From NCBI GenBank assembly GCA_025354885.1, contig JANXLY010000066.1, positions 1-64,000 of the forward strand: DNA of 64,000 bases. Reading direction: 5' to 3'. The stretch's first letter is position 1. Each line of letters starts with the position of its first letter. Made by a program: the position numbers and the translations under genes. The notes under the pieces were generated by a model that did no database searches, was not told the origin of the DNA, and worked only from the letters and a program-made list of their open reading frames with translations. Source of the stretch: Acidobacteriota bacterium. Its GTDB lineage: Bacteria; Acidobacteriota; Terriglobia; Bryobacterales; Bryobacteraceae. This document shows positions 1 through 10,218 of the stretch, piece by piece.

Positions 1-18
1 AAGCTGGATTTTGTACTG

Positions 19-1365
19 CTAATTGGCCGTTGTCAAAAAGACGCCAGACTGAGTTTTCACCCCGTCGATCGTCATCACTATCTCCTGGTCGCCCGCCTGA
101 ACGTTGGGCACAACCAAGTTGAACTGGTAAAGACCGACGAAGTTGGGCGACAAGCCCTTGAACTCTGCCGCTGCCGGTGCAGATCCGACTTGGATGCTGA
201 ATGAGCTACCCAGGTCTGTTGAAACTGTCACGATATTTCCTGCCGGCACGGCAGGTGTTGTTGGGCCGAAGCCCACACCGTAGATCACGAGCCTGTCGCC
301 GGGGCGAGGCGTCTTGAAGGTTACCCCGTTGATCAGGCCTATTTTTCCTGCGAAGGTGCCATCGGCGAATTGGGCCACGACGTATTGGCGACCGCCAACA
401 ATGAAGCCAGGCGGCGCGAGGATCCCGGGTGATCGCTTTGCACCAGTAACTGTGATTGGGTCGCTCGTGCCTCCTGCCGTGGTGACGGTCACTTGTACTG
501 GGGCCTCAGCAATTGCGTCCGGCACAACCACGTTGACCTGGCCCGGACTGATGAAATTGACGAAAGCGGGCTTGCCATCGACTTTCACCTGGACATTGTC
601 GATATTCGTCGGGGCAGCGCCATTGCTAAAATCTCCACCGCCCCAACTCCGAGTCGTCAGTGAGAGATCTTTACCAAATATTTCCATGTAGGTGCCTGCT
701 GAAATTTTGGTGCCAGCACCGAAGTTGCCGACCTGGACTACGCCGCCCTGGCTAATCGTCGGCTTGATGCCGCCGCCACCCGCGCCGGGCTGCAATCTTA
801 AACTCTTTAGGTGGATTTTTGCGCCGTTGGGCGCCGGGCCGTTGCTGGCATTGGCCGCAACATAAATGATGACCGCCCCTGCAGCCTGGCTCGCCGGAGG
901 GGTCCACTCAAAGGTAAAAGTATTAATTCTGTTGGGTTCGCTGTGGGTAATAAATTCGACCGGGGCCGCAGGTGGGCAACCGATGGCAGGGCGATCCTGT
1001 CCGTTGTCGCAAATTACATACATGGCGCTGCTCATCGGCGTGAACTTGCCTGCCTGCCCATTGATCGTGCTGCTTTCCAGCCTCGCAGTGGCCTGCATTC
1101 CATAGCGGACCGCTGTGTCTGTAATCCTTACGGTAAATTTCTGCTTTATTCCCGGCTGGTAATTCGATCCGCCTTCCCACAAGATCTCAAGGTTTGGGGA
1201 ATCGTTGGTTCGCGTGCCGACATGGCATCCGCTCTGAATGCAGGTCTGATCTCCGGGAGCGCCTGTACTGCGTTGTGGTGCTCCGGAATTGTAAGCCCAA
1301 AGCATAAACGGCACGCTTAAAATGGCCGCAAATTTTCCTGTCAGTATCCAGCGATTACGATTCAT
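19..1365 (-). CDS. Exported protein with Reeler/choice-of-anchor-like domain, CX4CH motif and Solibacter-type (TIGR03437-like) C-terminal domain
   Basis: 448-aa ORF; signal peptide; CIQSGCH motif; C-terminus GTYMEIFGKDLS...VNFISPGQVNVVVPD...VGLYQFNLVVP matches the C-terminus of the S8 protease at 45345-48596. Confidence 0.75.
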   Translation of the reverse strand: MNRNRWILTGKFAAILSVPFMLWAYNSGAPQRSTGAPGDQTCIQSGCHVGTRTNDSPNLEILWEGGSNYQPGIKQKFTVRITDTAVRYGMQATARLESSTINGQAGKFTPMSSAMYVICDNGQDRPAIGCPPAAPVEFITHSEPNRINTFTFEWTPPASQAAGAVIIYVAANASNGPAPNGAKIHLKSLRLQPGAGGGGIKPTISQGGVVQVGNFGAGTKISAGTYMEIFGKDLSLTTRSWGGGDFSNGAAPTNIDNVQVKVDGKPAFVNFISPGQVNVVVPDAIAEAPVQVTVTTAGGTSDPITVTGAKRSPGILAPPGFIVGGRQYVVAQFADGTFAGKIGLINGVTFKTPRPGDRLVIYGVGFGPTTPAVPAGNIVTVSTDLGSSFSIQVGSAPAAAEFKGLSPNFVGLYQFNLVVPNVQAGDQEIVMTIDGVKTQSGVFLTTAN

Positions 1366-2383
1366 GTTTAGCTCTAACCCCTTTTGTCCGCTCAGTTCGC
1401 GGATCCAATTTCATCAGTCTTAAGCTCTTGCGCAGTACCGTACTTAAAGGCAAGACGCCTAAATGGTCCAGTCGGACCCATTTACAGAGATCCCCCGCGT
1501 CGCCGCTGAGTTTCGCCCGTCTTACCAATATGCGGTATTTGTGGTTCACAATCGAGTGGGAAAATTCACCCAATTGCTCACCCGGAATAGCCTGAGTCAG
1601 CATGGCTGGTTCTGGTAGTTCCCAGAAACCAGCCAGCCTACGGCTATCCCTAGCCCGCTGCCAGAGCAACACTTGGTCGCCCTTGCGGAGCCACAAAACC
1701 GTCTTCTCTTCCGAGATTGGGTTTGTTTTTCTAAGCTGAATCGGTATGGTGTTTTGAAGACCCTGAAGCCTGGCACCACAATCGTCGTTGATAGGACAAT
1801 ATAGGCATTTGGGTGCCTTTGGCAAGCAAATTGTTGCGCCGAGCTCCATTAAACTCTGCTTATAGTCTCCTGGATGACGCCTATCCAGTTGATCCTGCGC
1901 CACTTGTAGCAATCGTGCCCTGGTTTGGGTTTGTTTGGTATCACCGTTTTCTGCGGTCCATCGGGCAATGACTCGGACGATATTGCCGTCAAGTCCGACG
2001 TGGGGCAGTCCAAAAGCGATGCTGGCGACGGCAGCGGACGTGTAGTCGCCGACACCGGGCAAGTCGCGAATGGCTTCGTATCGATTTGGAAAGCCACCGG
2101 CCTGAACCATAAGGCGGGCGGCCTTTTGCAGGTTGCGAGCCCGCGAATAATATCCGAGACCACTCCACATAGCGAGCAAGTCGGATTCATTTGCCGCAGC
2201 CAGGGTCTGGTAATCCGGGAATCGCAACAGGAATCGCTCGTAGTAAGGGATGACAGCCGCCACGCGGGTCTGCTGGAGCATGACTTCTGAAAGCCAGATC
2301 CTGTAGGGATCTTGCGTTTTGCGCCAGGGCAAATCGCGCTGATTTTTCGCAAACCAGAGGCGCAAACGGTGGGCTAAAGTCAT
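1355..2383 (-). CDS. mutY: A/G-specific adenine glycosylase
   Basis: HhH-GPD fold motifs (LPGVGDYTSAAVASIAF, LDGNIVRV), Fe-S ligands CX6CX2CX5C, NUDIX-like C-terminus. Confidence 0.95.
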   Translation of the reverse strand: MTLAHRLRLWFAKNQRDLPWRKTQDPYRIWLSEVMLQQTRVAAVIPYYERFLLRFPDYQTLAAANESDLLAMWSGLGYYSRARNLQKAARLMVQAGGFPNRYEAIRDLPGVGDYTSAAVASIAFGLPHVGLDGNIVRVIARWTAENGDTKQTQTRARLLQVAQDQLDRRHPGDYKQSLMELGATICLPKAPKCLYCPINDDCGARLQGLQNTIPIQLRKTNPISEEKTVLWLRKGDQVLLWQRARDSRRLAGFWELPEPAMLTQAIPGEQLGEFSHSIVNHKYRILVRRAKLSGDAGDLCKWVRLDHLGVLPLSTVLRKSLRLMKLDPRTERTKGVRAKHES

Positions 2384-5277
2384 TGGATTGGTATACTCGA
2401 AAGATCCGGAAAGAAAAAGCGAAAACGCGGGTGGATTCCAATTCCATTGAGATCCAGGGTGCCCGAGTTCACAACCTCAAGGATATCTCTCTCAACGTCC
2501 CACATAATGTGTTGACGGTGGTTACGGGTGTGTCCGGCTCCGGGAAGTCGTCGCTGGTTTTTGACACGATCTATGCCGAAGGGCAGCGCCGCTATGTGGA
2601 GAGTCTTTCGGCTTATGCACGACAATTCCTCGAACGGATGGAGAAGCCGGATGTCGACGAGATCCTTGGGCTTGCTCCTCCGGTGGCAATCAAGCAGAAG
2701 AACACAACGCGAAACCCGCGTTCTACCGTTGCAACTTCGACTGAAATCTACGATTTCCTGCGCCTCTTTTATGCCCGGGCGGGAGAGACCTGGTGCCCGA
2801 CTTGCGAGGTGCAGGTTGTACGCGATTCGGTAGACCATGTGGCCCGGCGTCTGATGGAAGAAGCCGCAGGGAGCCGCTGGTATGCCCTGTTTCCGATCAC
2901 GCAACAAAAGCTGAAATCAGATGCTTTGCGGGATCGCCTGTTTGAATTGCGGGCGAAGGGATTCACGAGGCTTTATCAGGACGGTCGTATCTTTGAATTC
3001 TCAAGTCCCGAGAGCTTGCTCGAACTGAACTTCAACAAGCCTGTGTTCGCACTGGTAGATCGACTCGTGATGGCAGCGGACGTGAGAGCTCGACTTGTCG
3101 ATGCGATCGAGATCGCTTATCGCGAGGGCGGGGAACTGATCTTCGAACAGGCTGGGACTGATGCGCCTCAGGTATTGCGGTTTAACGAAAAATTCCAGTG
3201 CAAGACCTGCAGCATGGAGTTCCGCGATCCGGAGCCGCGGCTGTTCAGCTTCAACAACCCGTTTGGAGCCTGTCCGACCTGTCAAGGCTTTGGCCGCGAG
3301 ATGGATTACGACGTCGACAAAGTGATTCCCAATCCTGGGCTTGCCTTGAACGAAGGCGCGATCGATCCCTGGACCAAACCAGCCTATGAGTGGTACTACG
3401 AAGAGTTTAAGAAAGCATCGAAGGGCCAGGCTCGGCACAATATTCCTTTCGCCGATCTGAATCAGTCGGAGCAGGGCTTTGTGATGAAGAGTGTTCGCGA
3501 ATTCTTTGAGATCGTAGTCGAACCGAAGAAATACAAAGTTCATGTGCGTGTCTTTATGGCCCGCTATCGGGGCTACACAGTCTGTCGGGATTGTCATGGT
3601 TCGCGACTGCGTCAAGAGGCGCGCAATGTGCGTGTCGGGGGCAGGATCATCAGTGATGTTTCGAAGCTGAATATCCGCGAAGCGTTGCACTTCTTCAACA
3701 ACATTGAACTGCGGCCCGAGCAGCGTGCTGTCGCGGACAAGGTGTTGCGCGAGGTGCAGCAGCGCCTGCACTTTCTCGATGACGTCGGGCTTGAGTATCT
3801 GACGCTCGATCGGCTCGCGATGACTCTTTCCGGAGGTGAGGCGCAGCGCATTCAACTTGCTACCTGCCTTGGTTCGAGGCTGGTGGGTGCCTGCTACGTG
3901 CTGGATGAGCCTTCGATCGGTTTGCATTCGAGAGACACGCATCGGCTGATCAAGATCCTCAAAGACCTGCGTGATCTTGGCAACACGATTATTGTTGTCG
4001 AGCACGATCAGGAAGTGATGGAAGCTGCTGACCATGTCATCGACATGGGGCCTGGGGCCGGCGAACATGGCGGCGAGATCATTTTTGAGGGGCCTTTCGG
4101 TGATCTGCTCAAGCCGAAGAAATCGCCGAATTCGATCACCGGTTTTTACTTGCGCAACGAAAAGAATGTGGCTCCACGGCGTGTCAGGCGGGTGCCGAAT
4201 TCGAAGCGGGAAATTGTGTTTCGCGGTGCGCGCTCGAACAACCTCAAGGGCATCGACGTCATTATTCCACTTGGCCTCATGGTTGCTGTGACTGGGGTCT
4301 CCGGCTCCGGGAAATCGACACTTGTCCACGATGTGATTTACAAGACGCTGGAGCGGCGCTTGAGTCTGGGGACGAATACGAAGGCTGGTTCGCGCAAGAA
4401 GTCTGCGGCTGATGAATCCGTTGACGAATCCGGGTCTTTTGAGGCTCAGCGCCAGACCTGCCGTGGTGTGGATGGCGACCATCATCTGAGCGATGTCATT
4501 CTGGTCGACCAATCTCCGATTGGCCGGACACCGCGCTCAAATCCTGTAACCTACATCAAGGCGTTTGATCAGATTCGCGAATTGTTTGCGAACACCCCCG
4601 AAGCGCACAAGCGCGGCTATCAGGCGGGACACTTCTCATTCAATATTCCTGGAGGCCGCTGCGAGACCTGTCAGGGCGATGGCACGGTAACCGTGGAGAT
4701 GCAGTTTCTCGCCGATGTCGAGTTGATTTGTGACGACTGCAAGGGCACGCGCTTCAAACCGCAGGTGCTTGAGATTCGTTACAAGGGCCTCAATATCCAC
4801 GAATTGCTGCAACTCACTGTGCGTGAGGCCAGCCATGTGTTCCTTGATGTGCCCCGGCTCTTGCAGAAATTGCAGGTGCTGGAGGATGTGGGGCTCGGGT
4901 ATCTGCGTTTGGGGCAGAGTGCGACTACTCTTTCTGGTGGAGAGGCGCAGCGCGTCAAGCTGGCTTCGCATCTGGGGCAATCTTCCAGCGCCAAGACTCT
5001 TTTCATCTTTGATGAACCAACAACGGGACTGCACTTTGACGACATTCGCAAGCTGCTGACGAGCTTTCAAAGACTCATTGAAAATGGCGGCAGCATCCTG
5101 CTCATTGAACACAACATGGACGTGATCAAGGCTGCGGATTGGGTGATCGATCTTGGCCCCGAGGGGGGAGACGGCGGCGGGCGCATTGTTACAGAGGGTA
5201 CGCCGGAGCATATTGTCTCGATTCCTGAATCGTATACAGGCCGTTTTCTTAAGCCGGTTCTAGACAAGTACTACTAA
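2383..5277 (+). CDS. uvrA: Excinuclease ABC subunit A
   Basis: Two Walker A (GVSGSGKSS/T), two LSGGEAQR signatures, zinc-finger CXXC motifs, DQSPIGRTPRSNP. TTG start at 2383 or GTG at 2431 (MDSNSIEIQGARVHNL) likely. Confidence 0.97.
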   Translation: MDWYTRKIRKEKAKTRVDSNSIEIQGARVHNLKDISLNVPHNVLTVVTGVSGSGKSSLVFDTIYAEGQRRYVESLSAYARQFLERMEKPDVDEILGLAPPVAIKQKNTTRNPRSTVATSTEIYDFLRLFYARAGETWCPTCEVQVVRDSVDHVARRLMEEAAGSRWYALFPITQQKLKSDALRDRLFELRAKGFTRLYQDGRIFEFSSPESLLELNFNKPVFALVDRLVMAADVRARLVDAIEIAYREGGELIFEQAGTDAPQVLRFNEKFQCKTCSMEFRDPEPRLFSFNNPFGACPTCQGFGREMDYDVDKVIPNPGLALNEGAIDPWTKPAYEWYYEEFKKASKGQARHNIPFADLNQSEQGFVMKSVREFFEIVVEPKKYKVHVRVFMARYRGYTVCRDCHGSRLRQEARNVRVGGRIISDVSKLNIREALHFFNNIELRPEQRAVADKVLREVQQRLHFLDDVGLEYLTLDRLAMTLSGGEAQRIQLATCLGSRLVGACYVLDEPSIGLHSRDTHRLIKILKDLRDLGNTIIVVEHDQEVMEAADHVIDMGPGAGEHGGEIIFEGPFGDLLKPKKSPNSITGFYLRNEKNVAPRRVRRVPNSKREIVFRGARSNNLKGIDVIIPLGLMVAVTGVSGSGKSTLVHDVIYKTLERRLSLGTNTKAGSRKKSAADESVDESGSFEAQRQTCRGVDGDHHLSDVILVDQSPIGRTPRSNPVTYIKAFDQIRELFANTPEAHKRGYQAGHFSFNIPGGRCETCQGDGTVTVEMQFLADVELICDDCKGTRFKPQVLEIRYKGLNIHELLQLTVREASHVFLDVPRLLQKLQVLEDVGLGYLRLGQSATTLSGGEAQRVKLASHLGQSSSAKTLFIFDEPTTGLHFDDIRKLLTSFQRLIENGGSILLIEHNMDVIKAADWVIDLGPEGGDGGGRIVTEGTPEHIVSIPESYTGRFLKPVLDKYY

Positions 5278-5279
5278 GC

Positions 5280-5513
5280 ATGCAGATCACTCTCAATCTC
5301 GACGAAGAACTGATCGCTGATGCAGCGAGACTATCAGGAATTTGGGAAAAGACCGAACTCATTCATGAAGCGCTTCGAGCGCTCCTCGCTCGTGAGTCCG
5401 GCCGTCGCCTGATCGCACTTGGTGGCACAATGCCGGATGGCTGGACTCCCCAGCGTCGTCGACTTGAAGATCTGCTTGCCCCCCAACAGGACTTGGATAA
5501 AGGTTCTCGTTGA
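5280..5513 (+). CDS. vapB: VapB-family type II antitoxin
   Basis: 77 aa; MQITLNLDEELIADAARLSGIWEKTELIHEALRALLARESGRRL is a VapB-type RHH sequence; followed by VapC-like relic. Confidence 0.8.
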   Translation: MQITLNLDEELIADAARLSGIWEKTELIHEALRALLARESGRRLIALGGTMPDGWTPQRRRLEDLLAPQQDLDKGSR

Positions 5514-5775
5514 CACTTGAATCTGGGTTGCACACTTTCGCTCATCCAATCTTCTGCTAGTAAGCCAACTTAGCTTTGCACACGAAGTTGTTGTGGGGAA
5601 TTGCTTGTGGGAAACATCCAGGATCGGCGCGCACCAATTTATGGTTCATGGAGAGACATGGGCTTGCTGGAATGTTGTTGTCCTGGAATGACATCCATTT
5701 GGGGTGTATGGGCATTTTGCCGGGATCGAAGCTCCATACAACAGAGCTTCGAGTTTCGCTTTAACCGTATCCGCC
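5497..5775 (+). pseudogene. Decayed VapC PIN-domain toxin
   Basis: Frames together read (M)KVLVDT*IWVAHFRSSNLLLVSQLSFAHEVVVG / GELLVGNIQDRRA / FMERHGLAGMLLSWNDIHLGCMGILPGSKL, matching VapC order; in-frame TGA at 5518-5520, ATA in place of start codon, frameshift near 5597-5602, internal deletion. Confidence 0.75.
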
Positions 5776-7032
5776 TTAATTCACACCAGCCAGCGTGGCT
5801 GCGAGGAGAATCATGTACTTGGTGCCGAGGAGGATCGAAGCTTTGTCTGCGTTTTCTTCGAGAGAGTGCGCCCCGGCACCGATGATCGCTCCGATCCCGA
5901 TTGCGGGGATGCCCAAGGCCACGCCGATGTTGTGATCGTCGCTGCCACTATCGAAGGCTACCGCCTTTTTGTCCCCGTTTATCTTCATGTAATCGGTCAC
6001 GGCAAGTGTGGATTGTACGATCGTATGGTTGAGGCGAACTTCTTTGGGTAAAGCCTTTGAGTAGTCATGAACGATGTGGACTGCCTCAATTGTGAGCTGC
6101 AAATTCTCCTGATTTGCGGCCCTTTGGGCGATGCCCTTTACATCTTCCACCAGCTTCTGCTCAGCCTTCATTTCCTGGCTGCGGATATCGACGGTGATGA
6201 ACACTTTGCCTGGGGTTGCATTGACGACAGTGCCGCCGCCAAGGGTGCCCACGTTGGCTACCGGCAAGTTCGGCGAGCCACCCGGCATTGATGCGGGCAT
6301 CTCCATTTCGTTGATGGCGAGAATGGCTCTCGCCGCTCCTCGCGCCGCATTCGGTTTGCCCTTGCTCGCCAAGGTATGGAGGGTGGGTCCTTCGAAGGTG
6401 AATTTGTATTGCTCAATGAGAAGCGCCCCGTAGCCGACGCTGCCCATTCGCGAATCGACGGCCACGAACATAGTGGGTTTTCTTGTGCGGTGTTCGAGCC
6501 AGTATTTTGCGCCGAGAAGGCCAATTTCCTCCTGAACGGTGGCCAGGAAAATTACGTCACCTTTGGTTTTGATGCCGCTTTGCTTCATCAGGTCAAAGGC
6601 ATGCAAGAGGGCAACAAGGGAACCTGTGTCGTCGCCAATGCCAGGGCCGTGGAAGCGTCCGTTTTCATCTCGCACTTTGATCGGCGTGTCGAAGGGAAAC
6701 ACTGTATCCATGTGTGCGGCGAAGACCAGTTCGGTAGCGGCCCCGCTGCCTTTATATACACCCCAGACATTGCCAACTTCGTCCTGCTGGATATCCGTCA
6801 GGCCAACACGCGACATGGCTTTCTTCATGTATTCGATGCGGAGCTTTTCGTTTTTTGACGGGGACGGAATTTCGGTGAGCGTGACCCACTCTTTCTGGAT
6901 CATCTCCCTGCGAGCGTCCACCCCGGCCATAGCCTTTTGCAGTTCCGGCTTCTGAGGAATCGAAGGGTCGAAAAGGGTCTGTTGGCCGAATAGTGTCAGG
7001 CTTCCCAACGCGATAAACAAGCAACGAATCAT
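5776..7032 (-). CDS. M20-family metallopeptidase (peptidase T-like), exported
   Basis: Motifs FAAHMDTVFPFD, GDDTGSLVALLHA, ATVQEEIGLLGA; N-terminal signal sequence. Confidence 0.85.
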   Translation of the reverse strand: MIRCLFIALGSLTLFGQQTLFDPSIPQKPELQKAMAGVDARREMIQKEWVTLTEIPSPSKNEKLRIEYMKKAMSRVGLTDIQQDEVGNVWGVYKGSGAATELVFAAHMDTVFPFDTPIKVRDENGRFHGPGIGDDTGSLVALLHAFDLMKQSGIKTKGDVIFLATVQEEIGLLGAKYWLEHRTRKPTMFVAVDSRMGSVGYGALLIEQYKFTFEGPTLHTLASKGKPNAARGAARAILAINEMEMPASMPGGSPNLPVANVGTLGGGTVVNATPGKVFITVDIRSQEMKAEQKLVEDVKGIAQRAANQENLQLTIEAVHIVHDYSKALPKEVRLNHTIVQSTLAVTDYMKINGDKKAVAFDSGSDDHNIGVALGIPAIGIGAIIGAGAHSLEENADKASILLGTKYMILLAATLAGVN

Positions 7033-7049
7033 ATGAGATTCAGCTTAGC

Positions 7050-8804
7050 CTAGCTTGTGTGTTCGAGTTCTTCTTCGAGCGCCTGACGCTCGTATAGTTC
7101 TGCGTAGTAGCCGCCGCGCAGGATCAACTCAGAGTGAGAACCCTGCTCGACAATCCTGCCTCTTTCGAGCACAAAGATCACATCGGCGTCCTTCACAGTG
7201 GATACGCGATGGGAGACAAACAGGGCGGTGCGGCCGCGCATGACTTCAGCCAGATGGTGGAGAATCTGCTCTTCGGTTACAGTGTCGACACTCGACAAGG
7301 CATCATCGAGAATGAGAACGGCAGGTTCCCGCACGATGGCACGCGCAATCGCTGTACGTTGTTTCTGGCCGCCAGAAAGAGTGATCCCTCGTTCGCCGAT
7401 CATCGTCTCGTAGCGATCCGGGAATCCGGCAATGTCGCCGCTGAGCCCGCTCTTCAATGCTGCAGCTTCAATCTCGGGGCGGCTGGCGTCCGGGACTCCC
7501 AGCGAGATGTTTTCAGCAAGAGTGGTGCTGAAGAGGAAAGTTTCCTGTGGCACAAAGCCAATGTGGCGGCGAAGCTCACGAGGATCCAGGTTGCGCAAGT
7601 CGATGCCGTCGAGGGTAACTCGTCCGCTCGTTGGATCGAGCAAACGCGGCACCAGATTGAGCAGCGTAGTTTTGCCTGAGCCGGTTCTGCCGACGATGGC
7701 CGCAGTTTGACCAGCGGGGATTTTGAGATTGATGCTGTCTAGAGCTAATGTATCTCCAAAGCGCACGCAGACGTTCTCAAATACCAACTCGCCACGAGGG
7801 TGATCGAGTTGGACTGGGGAATTCGGTGCTGCGATTGTCGGAACAGCATCGAGGATCTCGCGCAGCCGCTTGAGGCTTGCTGTGCCTCTTTGCGTGAGGT
7901 TGATTACCCAGCCAAAGGCAATCATGGGCCAGATCAACATGCCCATATAGGTCTGGAACATCACAAAGGAGCCGAGTGTGATTTTTCCGGTATGGAGCCG
8001 CCATGCCCCAGCCCACATTACCAGTAGAAAGGTACAGCCGACGAGAGTCTGCAGAAGCGGGTAGAAGATCCCCGTCTCGCGGGCGAGGCCCATGTTGGAG
8101 CGAATGTATTCCTTGTTGAGCAGCTCGAATTTTTTGAGTTCCGCGTCTTCCTGCGCGTAGGCCCGAACGATGCGAGCGCCGTTGAGATTCTCTTGCACGC
8201 GGCTTGAGATATCGCTGAACTGCGCCTGTATTTTTTCAAAGCGCTTGTGAATTTTTTGCCCGAAGTAGACCACGACAAAGCTGGTGAGCGGTGCAGGAAT
8301 TAAAGCGATGAGGGTCATCTGCCAGTCGACACTGACCATGACACTAATGGCGAGCAGCGTGGTTAGCGTGGTTTCTGTCCAATACATGACTCCTGGGCCG
8401 AGCATCATGCGAACCTGATTCAGATCATTGGTTGCACGGGCCATGATGTCGCCGGTGCGCATCTTCTGGTAAAAATCTCCACTGAGCCTCACCATATTGG
8501 CGAAGATATCGTTGCGCATGTCGAATTCGACATCACGGGATATGCCGACCAATATCAGCCGCATGTAATATTGCATCAGGCCGCGTAGACAACCAAAGGT
8601 CACAAGGATTGCCGCAAACTTCCAGAGTTTCGAGATTGCAAACCCGGCGAGTAAAGCATCGAAGCCGTCCCGAATTACGAGTGGGTTGATTGTGGCGAAG
8701 ACGACTTTGCCGATCAGTGCACCAAAGCCCAACAGCAAGCCACGTTTATAACGTCGCAAGTAGGGCCAGGCAATATCCACCGTTGTCCGAAAAGTACCGG
8801 GCAC
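7050..8804 (-). CDS. ABC transporter, fused permease and ATPase (exporter type)
   Basis: Six-TM ABC permease followed by GRTGSGKTTLL, LSGGQKQRTAIARA, LILDDALSSVD. Confidence 0.93.
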   Translation of the reverse strand: MPGTFRTTVDIAWPYLRRYKRGLLLGFGALIGKVVFATINPLVIRDGFDALLAGFAISKLWKFAAILVTFGCLRGLMQYYMRLILVGISRDVEFDMRNDIFANMVRLSGDFYQKMRTGDIMARATNDLNQVRMMLGPGVMYWTETTLTTLLAISVMVSVDWQMTLIALIPAPLTSFVVVYFGQKIHKRFEKIQAQFSDISSRVQENLNGARIVRAYAQEDAELKKFELLNKEYIRSNMGLARETGIFYPLLQTLVGCTFLLVMWAGAWRLHTGKITLGSFVMFQTYMGMLIWPMIAFGWVINLTQRGTASLKRLREILDAVPTIAAPNSPVQLDHPRGELVFENVCVRFGDTLALDSINLKIPAGQTAAIVGRTGSGKTTLLNLVPRLLDPTSGRVTLDGIDLRNLDPRELRRHIGFVPQETFLFSTTLAENISLGVPDASRPEIEAAALKSGLSGDIAGFPDRYETMIGERGITLSGGQKQRTAIARAIVREPAVLILDDALSSVDTVTEEQILHHLAEVMRGRTALFVSHRVSTVKDADVIFVLERGRIVEQGSHSELILRGGYYAELYERQALEEELEHTS

Positions 8805-8805
8805 C

Positions 8806-9393
8806 CTACATTCCTATCCAGTAGCTCAGAGTTTTGACCCACTCATAGAAGAAAATTTTTCGAGAGTGGCGCATCTGCCACCATCGATCTACCGGGAAAT
8901 CTTCGTCTTCAGCGGCCACTACGATGGCTTCGAGGTCGGGTGAGATTTCTCGAAACACGCGACCCGAGCGCCGGGTGTGGAAGTTCGAGGTCACCAGCAG
9001 GTATCGATGGAAGCTGCGTTCGTGCAGCATTTTCCCAATAGCAATTGCCTCATCGCGAGTGGAATCCACTGGATTGCGAAGCGGAACCATCTTGGCAGCG
9101 GGGCATCCCTTAGAGGCAGCGTACTCCAGTGCGAGATCGCCTTCGAGCCTACCGTAGAACGAAATGGAACCGCTCACCCAGATCTGATCTGCAAATCCGG
9201 CAGCGAGCAGCTTGCAGCCTTCAAGGATACGTGAACCTGATCCATCACCACCGAGAACAACAATCACATCTGCTTTTTTGGGAGAGTCTGTCCGGACCAG
9301 ATATTCTGCTGCTGCAACAAGGATTGGTTTTCTGACAAGCCAGATGGAGGTGCCCACAATCAGAAGGGCCAGAGCGAGCTTAAGCTTTCGCAA
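8806..9393 (-). CDS. YdcF/ElyC/SanA (DUF218) family protein
   Basis: One TM; ADVIVVLGGDGSGSRILEG, RNPVDSTRDEAIAIG, LLVTSNFHTRRS. Confidence 0.85.
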   Translation of the reverse strand: MRKLKLALALLIVGTSIWLVRKPILVAAAEYLVRTDSPKKADVIVVLGGDGSGSRILEGCKLLAAGFADQIWVSGSISFYGRLEGDLALEYAASKGCPAAKMVPLRNPVDSTRDEAIAIGKMLHERSFHRYLLVTSNFHTRRSGRVFREISPDLEAIVVAAEDEDFPVDRWWQMRHSRKIFFYEWVKTLSYWIGM

Positions 9394-9396
9394 GTC

Positions 9397-9969
9397 CTAA
9401 CGGTCCTCAGGAGAACGAGACGAATCACCGCCATTTTGATCGAGATGGCCGACTTCTCTGAGGCGCTGGAACATACGTTCCACTTCTGCCTCGTCGTCCA
9501 TGGTCAGGATCGGATGGCGCTCCAGTTCAGAGGTGCTGCCGTTACGTACAGAAATGATTGCCTGGCGCTGGCGTTGTGGCGCGCCGTCGAGGAGTGCATG
9601 AGGGGCACAATTGCAAACCATTTCCCTGAGGCGGCCAGATGATTCAAGATCCCCTGCGAAGATGAGAAAAACTCTACGGCCAGATTCGACCGTGAGCTTG
9701 ATGACAAGAGGGGTCAACCAGCCGGTAGTCTCGATTTTTTTAATCGAACTCCAGGAAATGACACGAGTACCGATTGCGATCTCGCGGTCTGTCACTTCGA
9801 TGACCGGATGCATGCTGAGCCAGAAAAGAAATAAAGCGCTGGCAAAAAAGAGGGCTGCAGGGACAATTGCCGGGCTCCACTGCCAGGCGACCCAGCCGGA
9901 CATCAGGCCGAGCAACACCGCTACGATTCCCATGTACACAAAATGTTTCGATGGCGCAAAGCGGGTCAT
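9397..9969 (-). CDS. Membrane protein with PH-like domain
   Basis: Two TM helices then EVTDREIAIGTRVISWSSIKKIETTGW. Confidence 0.55.
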   Translation of the reverse strand: MTRFAPSKHFVYMGIVAVLLGLMSGWVAWQWSPAIVPAALFFASALFLFWLSMHPVIEVTDREIAIGTRVISWSSIKKIETTGWLTPLVIKLTVESGRRVFLIFAGDLESSGRLREMVCNCAPHALLDGAPQRQRQAIISVRNGSTSELERHPILTMDDEAEVERMFQRLREVGHLDQNGGDSSRSPEDR

Positions 9970-10218
9970 GCAGTAATTGCCCTTTCCTTCAGACTAATCT
10001 CGATTCGTGCGCTCGTCAAATCCACAATTTCAAATCTCACCCTTAAGATGCGCAATACAAGGACTTTGAGCGCAGAAAATATTTTGTGAGATGGCTCTAG
10101 CGCGGATGACTCTGCAGCGCAATTTTGGCTGGATCAAAAAAAGAAGGGGTGCGGGATTCTTATTCTGCGGTTTCGAGTCCAAGCTTCTGGATAAACTGTT
10201 GAGCAGGAAAGTATCGCA

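Noticed and set aside
3001-4512. 503-aa minus-strand ORF inside uvrA
   Set aside because: Antisense to a clear UvrA; no family motifs, low-complexity composition typical of antisense frames in GC-rich genes.
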